DNA of 64,000 bases from Cyclina sinensis (Eukaryota; Mollusca; Bivalvia; Venerida; Veneridae). This document shows, piece after piece, positions 57,701-61,614 of this stretch. Within the stretch, counting starts at the first letter, position 1. The number at the start of each line of letters is the position of its first letter. Position numbers and translations under genes: made by a program. Where the stretch lies: contig JAAONU010000006.1 of the NCBI GenBank assembly GCA_012932295.1, positions 29,910,882 through 29,974,881 on the forward strand, given 5' to 3'. The notes beneath the pieces were generated by a model. The model ran no database searches. It was not told the origin of the DNA and worked only from the letters and a program-made list of their open reading frames with translations.

Positions 57701-59589
57701 AAGTATACTCTTACTTCTTTTAATATATTTAGATTTTTAAAAACTTTTCACATATCTGTGATTCAGACAAAAGGTTGCATGAGAAGAAAATCGTTGGAAC
57801 TGGTTATTTTAAGTATATGCAAGATAGATTCCATCAAATTATTACATAAACCACTTTAAAACTTAAGTGACCAAACAAAGGTGAAGGGTTGTTTTGTTTG
57901 AATAGTTTTCTCTCTTGCTTTTTGTTTAGAAAAGGCTTTAGCAAATTATACATGTATAGTGTATTATGAGGTAAATTCCAGACACTTTACATGTATAATA
58001 TATAATGAAAAAAATCTGAACTCTCTACTTTTATAATGTATGATGAGGAATATTACGAACACTGTACGTGCATGATGAGGAAAGTCAAGACACTGTACAT
58101 AAGTAATGTATTATGAAGAAATTCAAGACACTGTACATGTATAATGCATTAAATTCCAGACACTGTACATGAATAAGGCATTAAATTCTAGATACTGTAC
58201 ATGTATAATGCATTAAATTCAAAATACTGTACATGTATAATATATTAAATTCTAGACACTGTACATATGTAATGAATTAATTTCCAGACACTGTACATGC
58301 ATAATATATTAAATTCCAGATACTGTACATGTTTAATGTATTAAATTCAAAACACTGTACATGTGTAATGTATTAATTTCGAGACACTGTTCATGCATAA
58401 TATATTAAATTCCAAATACTGTACATGTTTAATGTTTTCAATTCAAAACACTGCACATGTGTAATTATTGAATTCCAGACACTTAACATGTACAATGTAT
58501 TAAATTGCAGACACTGTACATGTATAATTAAATAAATTTAGGACACTTTACATGTTTAATGATTAATTTCTAGACACTGTACATGTATAATGTATTAAAT
58601 TCCAGACACTGTACATGTGTAATATATTAAATTCCAGACACTGTACATGTATAATGTATTAAATTCCAGACACTGTTAATGTGTAATATATTAAATTCCA
58701 GTCACTGTTTATATGTATAATGTATTAAATTCTAGATACTGTACATGTATGATTTATTAAATTCAAGACACTGTACATTTTTAATGTATTATGAGGAAAA
58801 CTCCAGACACTGTACATGTATAATGTTTTTGAGGAAAATCCCAAACTCTATACATGTATAATGTCATATGAAGAAAATTCCAGACACTGTACATGTATGA
58901 TTTATTTTGTTTTGCTGTTTAAGCTCTTATGTGTATATCTAAGCATTGTGAAGGGTCATAAAATTCCGCAATCATAAAGATCCAGTTAGGATTTTAATAC
59001 TACATGTACATTTCTTATTAGCACATTTAAAGAACCAAATTTCGTTTTCTTGTTTGTCTCTTCTGTGTTATAGAACAAGCTAGATTCCCTTAATCAGATA
59101 CATATTTATTCTTATTTTAAGAAATGTTTGTATGATACATTGACAAAGTCCTTTGAAAAAAATCTCAGCCAATAGGGCACTGTTGTGACCTTGTTTGTAA
59201 TAGTGTTTCATTTGTATGCGACTGGCATTTCGTTTTTTTCAAGACGGAATTCTTTTCATAAAGATTATCCAGACCATATTATCAAACAGAATCTCTGTAT
59301 TGACAGGGGTTTAGTTTTATTAATACTTTTTAATACATCTGATTCTCTTGAAGAGTATGTTCAAACGTCTAACAAACCTTTTCTCTGGATTTAGGTCATA
59401 GCAGCAGAAGGAGAGCAGAAGGCTTCTCATGCACTCAAGGAGGCGGCAGACGTGATGGCCAAGTCGCCAGCGGCATTGCAGCTCCGTTATCTTCAAACAC
59501 TGAGTTCCATCTCAGCAGAGAAAAATTCCACCATCATTTTCCCTCTTCCTGTTGACCTTGTAAAAGCATTCATGGACAAGAAATCCTAA
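6697..59589 (+). CDS. Stomatin-like SPFH/band 7 membrane protein, eight exons
   Basis: Stomatins are lipid-raft scaffold proteins that sit on the cytoplasmic face of membranes through a hairpin, oligomerise, and modulate ion channels and transporters. Joined exons give about 298 residues, close to the roughly 290 of animal stomatins. Residues 1-45 are a polar tail ending in a Cys pair (GCCGW) that could be palmitoylated. Residues 46-68 are the hydrophobic hairpin with a central Pro. Residues 70-250 are the SPFH domain, recognisable by [45 protein letters not shown] and [15 protein letters not shown] motifs. The C-terminus keeps [10 protein letters not shown] and NSTIIFPLP. All junctions are GT-AG and in phase except exon 4, which has one extra base (about 42803) and so stops after residue 115 as written. 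The start at 6697 is the first ATG after an in-frame stop at 6664; a second ATG lies at 6712. Introns make a processed copy unlikely. Confidence 0.95.
6797..8580. other. Start of intron 1, no feature seen
   Basis: AT-rich intronic DNA. No gene, RNA or clear repeat recognised. Confidence 0.5.
8581..9663 (+). mobile_element. A-type hairpin array, 3' truncated
   Basis: Begins with AGCTCACCTGAGCAAGATGC, the A-family 5' hairpin motif, followed by monomer text such as 'ttgttcaaa' and 'ggtcaaaataaccctgccc'. No CAGGTGAGC plus CTTGTT end precedes the next A-type start at 9664, so this copy lacks its 3' end or was overrun by the next copy. Confidence 0.7.
9664..11957 (+). mobile_element. A-type hairpin array (non-autonomous, Helentron-like)
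   Basis: The 5' end carries an imperfect hairpin (AGCTCCTCTGAGC ... GCTCAAGGTGAGCT), a GTCCGTCCATC leader, and then roughly 150 bp monomers with 'aaggcctagagc', 'ttggtatgtagcattgtctag', 'accaagtttgttcaaat' and 'ccctggggtcaaaa'. The 3' end reads AGAGCCATCATGGTCCT then CTTGTTT (11951-11957), a hairpin plus the terminal motif shared by most arrays in this window. It codes for nothing; frames across the monomers are artefacts. It resembles the 'pearl' arrays described in oysters. Confidence 0.8.
10717..11040 (+). mobile_element. E/F-type array fragment nested in an A array
   Basis: Starts TATGTCTCCTCCCCC, with a run of C at about 10727-10740, then CTGGTGGAGACATATTG, which closes a 5' hairpin on ATGTCTCC. 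It continues with 'ccatgggtgtctgttcatctgtctgtc' and text matching the F monomer at 46086 (gagtaccaattgactcagagcc, ggtcaaaggtcaaggtcag). A-type monomers resume near 11040. No 3' end is seen. Confidence 0.65.
11991..12452. mobile_element. Foldback/MITE element with 105 bp inverted repeats
   Basis: The left arm 11991-12095 (AAGCAGTTTTATTTCCCATA ...) and the right arm 12348-12452 are inverted copies over about 105 bases with only a handful of mismatches. They flank about 250 bp of non-coding spacer. No transposase is present and no target-site duplication could be defined by eye. The structure fits a non-autonomous foldback DNA transposon. Confidence 0.85.
12453..13591. other. Intronic DNA with a short AC run and a hairpin
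   Basis: No gene seen. An (AC)n tract lies at about 12776-12788. A perfect 14 bp stem, TATGTCCCTTATAA at 13177-13190 and its complement at 13207-13220, encloses a 16-base loop. Several related 'cttataag' words nearby suggest a small decayed palindromic repeat. Confidence 0.5.
13592..14867 (+). repeat. C-type array, likely 5' part of the Helentron
   Basis: Starts with a hairpin (TATGCCCCCGAAGGGAGGCA ...) and a CCATCC/GTCCGTCAGTC leader, then monomers of roughly 150 bp containing 'cattggccataacttcctta', 'ttcatacttggacacaacac', 'ccctttggacaagaccttcccactgacc' and 'tgaccttgacccctgaatgacc'. It lacks its own 3' hairpin end and meets the D array at 14868. Frames such as 14207-14440 are repeat artefacts. 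Confidence 0.75.
14868..17923 (+). mobile_element. D-type hairpin array, complete, 152 bp monomer
   Basis: The 5' hairpin is AGCTCGACTTTTTTTGAAAA with its complement ATCGAG just after, then a GCCGTTGCCGTTCCCGTCCG leader. Monomers repeat every 152 bases (TCAAGGTCA at 15090, 15242, 15394, 15546). The 3' end has AAAAAGTCGAGC (17884-17895), an exact 12-base inverse of 14869-14880, then a GC-rich hairpin (GCCCCCGCTTGCGGTGGC) and CTTGTT (17918-17923). About 20 monomers, more diverged toward the right. Non-coding. Confidence 0.85.
17924..18853 (+). other. Non-coding part of the Helentron before its first domain
   Basis: No reading frame of note and no recognised repeat. By position it should be leader DNA between the 5' array and the coding part of the Helentron. 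Confidence 0.4.
18854..19095 (+). pseudogene. Helentron N-terminal zinc-finger segment (relic)
   Basis: About 80 residues with regularly spaced Cys and His: MCNG, CVKC, SHKC, HCVTC and a final THVC, which reads as two or three small zinc knuckles or C2H2-like fingers. Such fingers precede the Rep domain in rolling-circle transposases and bind DNA. The frame changes near 19080, where the next segment continues in another frame, so either a base was lost or an intron existed. Confidence 0.55.
19072..19720 (+). pseudogene. Ulp1/C48-like cysteine protease domain of the Helentron (relic)
   Basis: About 190 residues. The catalytic layout of Ulp1/adenain-type (C48) peptidases is visible in order: His in EHWV (19339-19341), Asp in HVFDSF (19390-19392), Gln (19495-19497) five residues before Cys in PNCGLYA (19510-19512). 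Small residues after CG ([10 protein letters not shown]) fit the family. All four catalytic positions survive in this frame. Helentrons are known to carry OTU-type cysteine proteases; this pattern reads as C48 rather than OTU. The frame then shifts at about 19640 (a segment to 19720 in the next frame) into a basic linker. Its role in transposition is unknown. Confidence 0.6.
19721..20500 (+). pseudogene. Helentron basic linker with 23-residue tandem repeats (relic)
   Basis: Translation gives Lys/Arg/Gln-rich sequence. From about 19870 to 20420 a 69-base unit (23 codons, like [20 protein letters not shown]) repeats about eight times, for example at 20222 and 20291. It ends with a less repetitive basic stretch ([13 protein letters not shown]). 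Several copies carry frame changes or stops. It is probably a charged linker or coiled coil between the protease and the Rep domain that expanded by slippage. Confidence 0.6.
20540..21565 (+). pseudogene. Helentron Rep (HUH, Y2) nuclease domain (relic)
   Basis: Rep nicks the donor strand and joins ends during rolling-circle transposition. The HUH metal-binding motif is visible in [10 protein letters not shown] (His-Ala-His at 20828-20836), preceded by an EFQQR sequence typical of Helitron Rep. The two-tyrosine motif follows as [15 protein letters not shown] at about 21359-21403, after NPYN and [10 protein letters not shown], the conserved Helitron-like N-domain text. Stops and frame changes at about 20690, 20960-21190 and 21563 split it. 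The essential residues are still there, so decay is fairly recent or patchy. Confidence 0.85.
21566..23515 (+). pseudogene. Helentron PIF1-like helicase domain (relic)
   Basis: Traces of a superfamily 1 helicase appear in order across several frames: LNNEQRNTF (about 22120), [13 protein letters not shown] (GKS at 22217-22225, with the glycines before it apparently deleted), [11 protein letters not shown] and TLHSAF, the Walker B text IDEIS (DEIS at 22438-22449), [12 protein letters not shown] (about 22560), [22 protein letters not shown] (about 23026), and [18 protein letters not shown] near 23370-23420. The helicase unwinds the donor strand. At least six frame changes or stops interrupt it. 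Confidence 0.85.
23516..24190 (+). pseudogene. Helentron C-terminal EEP endonuclease domain (relic)
   Basis: Follows the helicase directly. Motifs of the endonuclease/exonuclease/phosphatase (apurinic-type) fold are ILTEACLN (about 23637), GRGGGVAIL (about 23735), [10 protein letters not shown] (about 23970-24000) and SCLDHLY (about 24090). This domain at the C-terminus is the mark of Helentrons and is also found in non-LTR retrotransposons. The link to a helicase upstream rules out a LINE. It is broken by frame changes near 23700 and 23830. Confidence 0.75.
24585..24624 (+). repeat. Helentron 3' terminus
   Basis: CTTCGGGGGCAT (inverse of the C-type 5' start), a 6 bp stem TGTCAC/GTGACA, then CTTGTTT. 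The C-type arrays at 50119 and 51034 end with closely related text, so the coding element and the arrays share one 3' end. Confidence 0.75.
24625..26894. other. Intronic DNA, no gene seen
   Basis: AT-rich. Short frames, including a 78-codon one at 25059-25295, have no recognisable motif and no supporting splice or composition signal. Part of the right end may be 3' UTR of the minus-strand TRIM-like locus. Confidence 0.45.
26895..26900 (-). terminator. Candidate polyadenylation signal of the TRIM-like locus
   Basis: AATAAA on the minus strand about 110 bases beyond the predicted stop codon at 27010. Position fits, but the hexamer is common in AT-rich DNA. Confidence 0.45.
27010..28428 (-). 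pseudogene. TRIM-like exon 2 (coiled coil and propeller), broken
   Basis: The acceptor is ...CTATCAG; its first base completes an Arg codon with exon 1 and yields DHRLC, the end of B-box 2. Residues up to LQNASKTIK read in one frame, and from [14 protein letters not shown] on in another, which locates the missing base in the A run at 27990-27993. The frame past the TAG at 27223 keeps [19 protein letters not shown] and EVYDFS before the natural TAA (27010-27012). Confidence 0.75.
28440..29790 (+). mobile_element. A-type array inside the TRIM-like intron, 5' truncated
   Basis: About nine monomers with 'aagcattgtcttgtggacctctaccaa', 'ttgttcaaattatgcccctgg' and 'ggcctagagc'. The 3' end is CAGGTGAGCAATCCAGGGCC ... 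GGC then CTCTTGTTT near 29782-29790. No hairpin start is seen at the left. Orientation is + although the host gene is on the minus strand. Confidence 0.75.
29904..30313 (-). CDS. TRIM-like exon 1 (both B-boxes)
   Basis: Starts with ATG and [12 protein letters not shown], ends at a GTACAA donor in phase 2. Reading past the donor adds unrelated residues, so the splice is preferred. This exon is intact. Confidence 0.75.
30314..30649. other. Sequence upstream of the TRIM-like start
   Basis: AT-rich, with no recognised repeat or gene. It would hold the 5' UTR and promoter of the minus-strand locus, but no core promoter element is clear. Confidence 0.35.
30747..31875 (+). mobile_element. K array (A-type ends, own monomer) inserted in D
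   Basis: The 5' hairpin AGCTCACCTGAGC ... GCTCAGGGTGAGCT is nearly perfect. Monomers alternate in pairs of about 290 bases ('ccaccaaatttcacagaaatgttcc', 'attgctaaaatggttccgctccattga', 'ggcttcaaatgacatctcctcc'). The 3' end is CAGGTGAGC (31839-31847), then AGGGCCATCATGGCCCT and CTTGTT (31870-31875). GCTCACCTG and CAGGTGAGC are exact inverses. Confidence 0.85.
32171..33131 (+). mobile_element. E array, 157 bp monomer, inserted in D
   Basis: The 5' hairpin is ATGTCTCCCCC ... GGGGGAGACATATTG, with a CTGTCTGTCCGTCCGTC leader. The monomer (cacaaaatcgtgtccgctct ...) recurs at 32246, 32403, 32560 and 32717, exactly 157 bases apart, then degenerates. The end carries GGGGAGACAT (33114-33123), inverse of the start. 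No CTTGTT motif follows, unlike the other families. Open frames of 75-105 codons here are repeat artefacts. Confidence 0.85.
33534..34004 (-). mobile_element. G-type array, reversed, inserted in D
   Basis: Read on the minus strand it starts TATGCTCCCCGAAGGACGAG with a GCCGCTTTGTCCGTCCGTCC leader, has two or three monomers (caagaaccataactcttgc, gagttattgccctttg), and ends GGGGAGCATCC, a hairpin ATCGGTTCTACCGAT and CTTGTTT (33534-33540). It matches the G array at 55221. It sits within a D monomer (cttatga | caaatccgacat). Confidence 0.8.
35514..36015. other. Intronic DNA between arrays
   Basis: AT-rich unique-looking sequence; nothing recognised. Confidence 0.5.
36016..38025 (+). mobile_element. 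B-type hairpin array, about 145 bp monomer
   Basis: The 5' hairpin is AGCTCACCTGTCA ... TGACAGAGTGAGCT, with a GTCCGTCGTCCGTCCGTCCG leader. About 13 monomers follow (cttgttaacactctagaggt, ctggaaatttgtcagaaagg, gaatatgggtcatctgggtt, ctaggtcacagagccc) at roughly 145-base spacing, some near-identical in pairs of about 290 bases. The end is CAGGTGAGC (37990-37998), AGGGCCATCATGGCCCT and CTTGT at 38025. Confidence 0.85.
38220..39248 (+). mobile_element. I array, about 167 bp monomer
   Basis: Six or so monomers with 'cccttgcagatatagccctgaaac', 'gctaacaagaggaggtaactgtgtcaagcatt', 'cgacttagaaatttggttaaa' and 'cggcaaggtagcact'. The 3' end is AGTCGAGC, a hairpin AGCTGTCCTACGACAGCT and CTTGTT (39243-39248). 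No hairpin start is seen at the left, so it is probably 5' truncated. The minus-strand frame 38642-39001 is a repeat artefact. Confidence 0.7.
39249..39760. other. Intronic DNA, nothing recognised
   Basis: AT-rich sequence between the I array and the exon 2 repeat; no gene or repeat recognised. Confidence 0.5.
39761..40206 (+). repeat. Four decayed tandem copies of the stomatin exon 2 start
   Basis: The last stretch of intron 1 and the first half of exon 2 are repeated with 111-112 base spacing: exon-like starts at 39761, 39873, 39984 and 40095, then the true exon at 40207. Each copy keeps an AG just before the CT that opens exon 2, text like GATGACCAG ... GGTGGTATAGGATGTTG, and a pyrimidine-rich stretch before it. 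Copies 1, 2 and 4 hit stops within 9-16 codons; the copy at 39984 stays open for about 30 codons ([16 protein letters not shown]). These are pseudo-exons that could compete for splicing. Confidence 0.85.
40207..40313 (+). CDS. Stomatin exon 2 (membrane hairpin)
   Basis: Encodes residues 34-69: an acidic/Gly stretch, the Cys pair in GCCGW, and the hydrophobic hairpin with its central Pro ([11 protein letters not shown]). The acceptor is TTTTCAG and the donor GTAAGG; it ends in phase 0. Confidence 0.93.
40560..41180 (+). repeat. A-type remnant with a 37 bp tandem repeat
   Basis: Text such as 'gaaaccactaggtttgactagag' and 'caagtgatcgctctgtgtctgg' resembles diverged A-array leader and monomers. 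Within it a 37 bp unit (TGCAAGTGATCGCTCTGTGT ...) occurs four times exactly in tandem at 40871, 40908, 40945 and 40982. The high identity of the copies shows a recent local expansion inside an old element. Confidence 0.75.
41181..41897. other. Right part of intron 2
   Basis: Nothing recognised beyond the acceptor TTTAAAG before exon 3. Confidence 0.5.
41898..41970 (+). CDS. Stomatin exon 3 (start of SPFH domain)
   Basis: Encodes residues 70-93: [15 protein letters not shown], the most conserved stomatin motif, then GGAKGPG. The donor is GTAAGG, ending in phase 1. The acceptor TTTAAAG has an A rather than a pyrimidine before AG, a slightly weak site. Confidence 0.93.
41971..42740. other. Stomatin intron 3
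   Basis: AT-rich, ending in CTGTTTCAG; no other feature seen. Confidence 0.7.
42741..42824 (+). CDS. Stomatin exon 4, with one extra base
   Basis: Encodes residues 94-121 ([20 protein letters not shown] then FDVPPQE). The exon is 84 bases where the flanking phases need 83. The frame is right up to TCA (Ser) and right again from TTT GAT GTT; the G at 42803 between them is surplus and creates a TGA two codons on. Splice sites are CTGTTTCAG and GTAAGC, both good, and no alternative AG or GT repairs the frame. Either a base-calling error, a polymorphism, or a true inactivating change. Confidence 0.9.
43077..43785. repeat. Intron 4 DNA with a 50 bp duplication
   Basis: The segment GTTTGGAAAAGTCACTACTG ... 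CAGCATCTCTTC (43511-43560) is repeated directly at 43561-43611 with few differences. Each copy ends with a pyrimidine stretch and CAG. The rest is unremarkable AT-rich DNA. The 252-base part just right of exon 4 shows nothing. Confidence 0.7.
43786..44600 (+). mobile_element. A-type array, 3' end missing
   Basis: Starts AGCTCACCTGAGCACAAGG and runs through about five monomers ('aagggctagagcttagatat', 'catgaaacattgtctag', 'accaagattgttcaaat'). It passes into D-type text near 44605 without its own 3' hairpin. Confidence 0.7.
44605..45445 (+). mobile_element. D-type array, 5' truncated
   Basis: D monomers (acaacacttatgacaaaac, tatgaccttgacctttatttgacc) end with TTTGGAAATAGGAAAAAGTC, then TTGCGGTGGCT and CTTGTT at 45445. 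The GCGTGGCC part of the usual D end is deleted, so the last hairpin is shortened. Confidence 0.75.
45462..45735 (+). mobile_element. tRNA-derived SINE (V-type tail)
   Basis: The head GCCTGGCTAGCTCAATCAGT with GTAGAGCATGGGA resembles a tRNA 5' half including box A, and GGTTCTATCC is a damaged box B. A body with 'ctcacttctgaagcaagtg' follows and the tail is ACACTAATAAACCAAATAAA, typical of bivalve SINEs. Confidence 0.75.
45736..46085. other. Intron 4 DNA, nothing recognised
   Basis: Short AT-rich gap; the words 'caggtgagtgaactggcgcc' near 45796 may be a fragment of an A-type 3' end. Confidence 0.4.
46086..47320 (+). mobile_element. F array, about 140 bp monomer
   Basis: The 5' hairpin is ATGTCTCCACC ... 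GGGGGAGACATATTG, with CGTCTGTCCTTCTGTCCGTC as leader. Monomers carry 'gtgaaaaccgtttccgct', 'aactggagttctatttcaccca', 'gagccttcaaacttcatagg', 'ttgcccttattgagt' and 'aggtcaaaggtcaaggtcaca'. The 3' end has GCAGGGGGAGACATGCG, inverse to the start. Some monomers are shortened (near 46585). It is related to the E array in its ends, not its monomer. Confidence 0.85.
47324..49510 (+). mobile_element. D-type array with a nested J array
   Basis: Starts like D1 (AGCTCGACTTTTTTTGAAAA) and ends AAAAAGTCGAGCGTGGCCCC, CGCTTGCGGTGGCT, CTTGTT at 49510. The J array splits it at about 48078-49018, inside a D monomer (gacaaaacaacact | ... | aatacttggacaaaac). Confidence 0.85.
48078..49018 (+). mobile_element. 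J array, about 108 bp monomer, nested in D
   Basis: About eight monomers (agcatgacctatatttttga, cctactgacctact, gcaatgaaatttggaccgtg) at roughly 108-base spacing. It ends CAGGTGAGTGC, a hairpin AGGGCCATTGGGCCTC and CTTGTTT (49012-49018). The 5' end has no clear hairpin. Minus-strand frames of 60-133 codons, with a repeated [14 protein letters not shown] text, are artefacts of the monomer. Confidence 0.75.
49593..50119 (+). mobile_element. C-type arrays, two starts, one 3' end
   Basis: C-type starts appear at 49593 (TATGCATCCAAAGGAGGGCA) and 49690 (TATGTCCCCGAAGGGAGGCA). Monomers follow, and the end is CACCACTTTGGGTTCATTGT, then TATCTTACAGTGACA and CTTGTTT (50113-50119). That end matches the Helentron 3' end at 24585-24624. 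Confidence 0.75.
50120..51034 (+). mobile_element. C-type array with A-type monomers inside
   Basis: C monomers (ttacttcatacttgaacacaac) are interrupted at about 50306-50600 by two A-type monomers (gtagcattgtctagtggacc). The 3' end is AACAGTTCGGAGGCGTTGCC, a stem CTTTCAGTGAAAG and CTTGTTT (51028-51034). The mixture could come from insertion or recombination between families. Confidence 0.65.
51035..52683. other. Right part of intron 4
   Basis: No array text, no gene. It ends with the pyrimidine tract and CAAG before exon 5. Frames at 51333-51593 and 52000-52188 (minus) show no motif. Confidence 0.5.
52684..52887 (+). CDS. Stomatin exon 5 (core of SPFH domain)
   Basis: Encodes residues 122-189: [38 protein letters not shown] and [12 protein letters not shown], all signature stomatin text. 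204 bases, phase 0 at both ends; the acceptor is TTTTTTCAAG and the donor GTATTA. Confidence 0.95.
52930..53290 (+). mobile_element. C-type array fragment
   Basis: Starts TATGCCCCAGAAGGAGGGCA, 42 bases inside intron 5, with two or three C monomers. No 3' hairpin before the next start. Confidence 0.7.
53299..54150 (+). mobile_element. C-type array, 3' end missing
   Basis: Hairpin start (TATGCCCCCGAAGGGAGGCA), CCGTCCATCAGTCAGTCCGT leader and about five C monomers; it stops near the B-type start at 54158. Confidence 0.75.
54158..54987 (+). mobile_element. B-type array
   Basis: A degraded hairpin start (AGCTTACCTGAGGCATAGGC), then about five B monomers (cttgttaacactctagaggt, ctggaaatatgtcagaaa). 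It ends CAGGTGAGCGATAGAGGGCC ... GGCCCT and CTTGTTT (54981-54987), nearly the same end as the 38025 copy. Confidence 0.8.
54988..55220. other. Intron 5 DNA between arrays
   Basis: Short unique-looking stretch; nothing recognised. Confidence 0.4.
55221..56318 (+). mobile_element. G-type array, about 150 bp monomer
   Basis: Starts TATGCTTCCCAAAGGGAGAA, GTGGCCGCTTTGTCCGTCCG. Monomers carry 'cataactctgaaactacaag', 'aactttgtaggtagatagatc', 'gcataagaaccataactctg' and 'ttattgccctttgttcat'. It ends GGGGAGCATC, then a weak hairpin (CAGTTCGACCGGCT) and TTTGTTTT near 56318. A leader-like 'gtccgtccgtatgtctgtcc' recurs near 55830, hinting at internal duplication. Confidence 0.8.
56566..56621 (+). CDS. 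Stomatin exon 6
   Basis: Encodes residues 190-207 plus two bases: [18 protein letters not shown], the conserved helix of the SPFH domain. Acceptor GTTTCAG, donor GTAAGT, phase 2. Confidence 0.95.
56622..57392. other. Stomatin intron 6
   Basis: AT-rich, ending ATTTTCAG; no repeat or gene recognised. Confidence 0.6.
57393..57471 (+). CDS. Stomatin exon 7 (coiled-coil start)
   Basis: Encodes residues 208-234: [20 protein letters not shown] and then REARAK, the Ala/Glu-rich helix that starts the coiled coil. The donor is GTCAGA, phase 0; this donor is weaker than the others. Confidence 0.95.
57950..58905. repeat. About 32 bp satellite in intron 7
   Basis: Roughly 28 diverged copies of a unit like ATTCCAGACACTGTACATGT, ATAATGTATTAA. 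The GTACATGTA core is palindromic. Copies vary in length by a few bases and often differ, so this is older than the 65 bp satellite at 1321. Confidence 0.9.
59395..59589 (+). CDS. Stomatin exon 8 (C-terminus and stop)
   Basis: Encodes residues 235-298: [20 protein letters not shown], the [10 protein letters not shown] oligomerisation motif, NSTIIFPLP and the tail VKAFMDKKS, then TAA (59587-59589). Acceptor GGATTTAG. Confidence 0.95.
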   Translation, partial: VIAAEGEQKASHALKEAADVMAKSPAALQLRYLQTLSSISAEKNSTIIFPLPVDLVKAFMDKKS

Positions 59590-59989
59590 AACTCCATCTA
59601 TAATTTTTTTGTATTGTATTGTTAAGTTTTTGCCCACTGTTGTGTCAGTTTGAAAAGGTCTATCATTTTCAGTGTTGTATGCAGTGAAAACGTTTTGTCA
59701 AGAATTATTGAAATATCTTTGAAGGACATGCAAAAGTTTGCCTTTATCAATTACAATCCTTGCAATTTTATGCATATTTGTATTAATGAAATGGTTAATA
59801 TCACAAATTTGACCATTAATGATACCACGTTACCTTTCATCAAAGAAAATTAACAACTATTTATTTAATTAAGGGACAGCAACATTACTTTGCTAAATTA
59901 AATTACTGTTACACTGCTACATATTTATGTGATTCTGTCTAACTATGGACTATGTCATAGTTATTTGTTATTGTTTTTATTTTGCCTTC

Positions 59990-59995
59990 AATAAA
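59990..59995 (+). terminator. Stomatin polyadenylation signal
   Basis: AATAAA 400 bases after the stop codon, followed by GT-rich sequence (ttttgattttgtcac, gtgttgatg). This would give a 3' UTR of about 420 bases. Confidence 0.65.
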
Positions 59996-60148
59996 CCATG
60001 TACCTTTAGTGGAAACATTTCTTTTGATTTTGTCACAAACTATGCATTGTGTTGATGAATGTTTCATATTATTTAATAGTATAAAGAGACAACTGAATTT
60101 CTAGGCATTTAATACTAGTAGAACTAAGTGTTTGTCCATCCCTTCTGC

Positions 60149-61310
60149 AAACAAGAGGGCCATGATGGCCCTTTTTCGCTCACCTGAGTATGACTGCTTT
60201 TAACAAAGTTGCTATGGACCTGGTTAATTGACCCAGGATGACCCATATTCGAACTCTAACTAAAAATATCGAAACAACATTTCTGACAAATTTCCAGGTT
60301 ATTTGGCCTGAAAATGTTACCTCTAGAGTGTTAACAAGGTTTTATATATTTGGGCTATGTGATCTAGTTCTAAAACCAAGATGACCCATATTCGTACTTG
60401 AGCTAGAGATATCAAAACAACTTTTCTGACAAATTTTCAGGATATTTGGACTGAAACTATTATCTCTTGAGTGTTAACAAAGTTTTTTCAATATTTGGGC
60501 TCTGTGACCTAAATTTTGACCCCAGATGACCCTTATACAAACCTGAGCTAAAAGTCATCTAAACAACCTTTCTGAGAAATTTGGACTGAAAATATAACCT
60601 CTAGGAATTAACAAGCTTTTTCCATATTTCGGCTCTGTGGCCTAGTTTTTTACACCAGATGACCCATATTCAAACCTGAGCTAGCAATCATCAAAGCAAT
60701 CTTTCTGACAAATTTCCAGGTTATTTGGACTGAAAATGTTACCTCTAGAGTGTTTACAATGTTTCTAAATATTTGGATTCTATGACCTAGTTTTTGACCC
60801 CAAAAAAGCCATATTCGAACTTTAGCTATTAATCATCGAAAAAACCTTTCTGACATTTTAGTGATATTTGGACTGAAAACGTAACAAAAAGAGTGATAAC
60901 AAGGTTTTTCCATATTTGGGATCAGTGACCTAGTTTTTGACCCCAGATGACCTATATTCAAACTTTAGCAAGAGGTCATAGGAACAACCATTCTGACAAA
61001 TTTCAAGTTTATTTGGACTGAAAATGTACTCTCTATAGTGTTAACAATATTTTTCAATATTTCGGTTTAGTGACCTAGTTATCAGTGTTATCTAGTTTTT
61101 GACCCCAGATGACCCATATTCAGACTTGAGCTAGCAATCATTAAAGCAACCTTTTTGACAAATTTCCAGGTTATTTGAACTGAAAATTTAACCTTTAGAG
61201 TGATAACACTTTTTTCCCATATTTGGGTTCAGTGACCTAGTTTTTGACCCCAGATGATCCATATTCAAACTTTTAGAAATCATCGAAACAACCTTTCTCA
61301 CAATTATTTC
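60149..61310 (-). mobile_element. B-type array, reversed
   Basis: On the minus strand it ends CAGGTGAGCG ... AGGGCCATCATGGCCCT and CTTGTTT (60149-60155). Rightward lie about seven reversed B monomers (gttaacaagg, tcaggttatttggactgaaaa, gaccccagatgacccatattc). The 5' hairpin would be near 61310 but is not clear. It lies just outside the stomatin gene. Confidence 0.8.
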
Positions 61311-61582
61311 GGATATGTTCGTAACATGACATTTATGACTAACAAATTAAGTGACTGAGATGCATGTTTAATAGGTTAAGCGCCGGACCCAGTAGCTTTC
61401 CGAATCCAACACCTTTAGGCCATGTACTGGCTGCGTCCAGGAAGCAGCTATCAAGCGAGATTAATGTAAGTTTCCAGAACTTCAAGTGTTACCAAGCCAA
61501 TGGAAAAATAAGTAAACTTAAAAACTTTTAAAGATACAGATTTGAACTGGTCCTGTTATAAGTACGCCGAGTGAAGGACAGC

Positions 61583-61583
61583 A

Positions 61584-61610
<27 letters not shown>
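61583..61610. repeat. (AG)n microsatellite
   Basis: About 13 pure AG units. Confidence 0.95.

Positions 61611-61614
<4 letters not shown>

Noticed and set aside
57950..58905. Possible CRISPR-like array of short repeats
   Set aside because: Units are contiguous with no unique spacers, and the genome is eukaryotic; this is an ordinary satellite.
6697..59589. Stomatin as a processed pseudogene
   Set aside because: It has seven introns with proper splice sites and conserved residues throughout; only one base is out of place.
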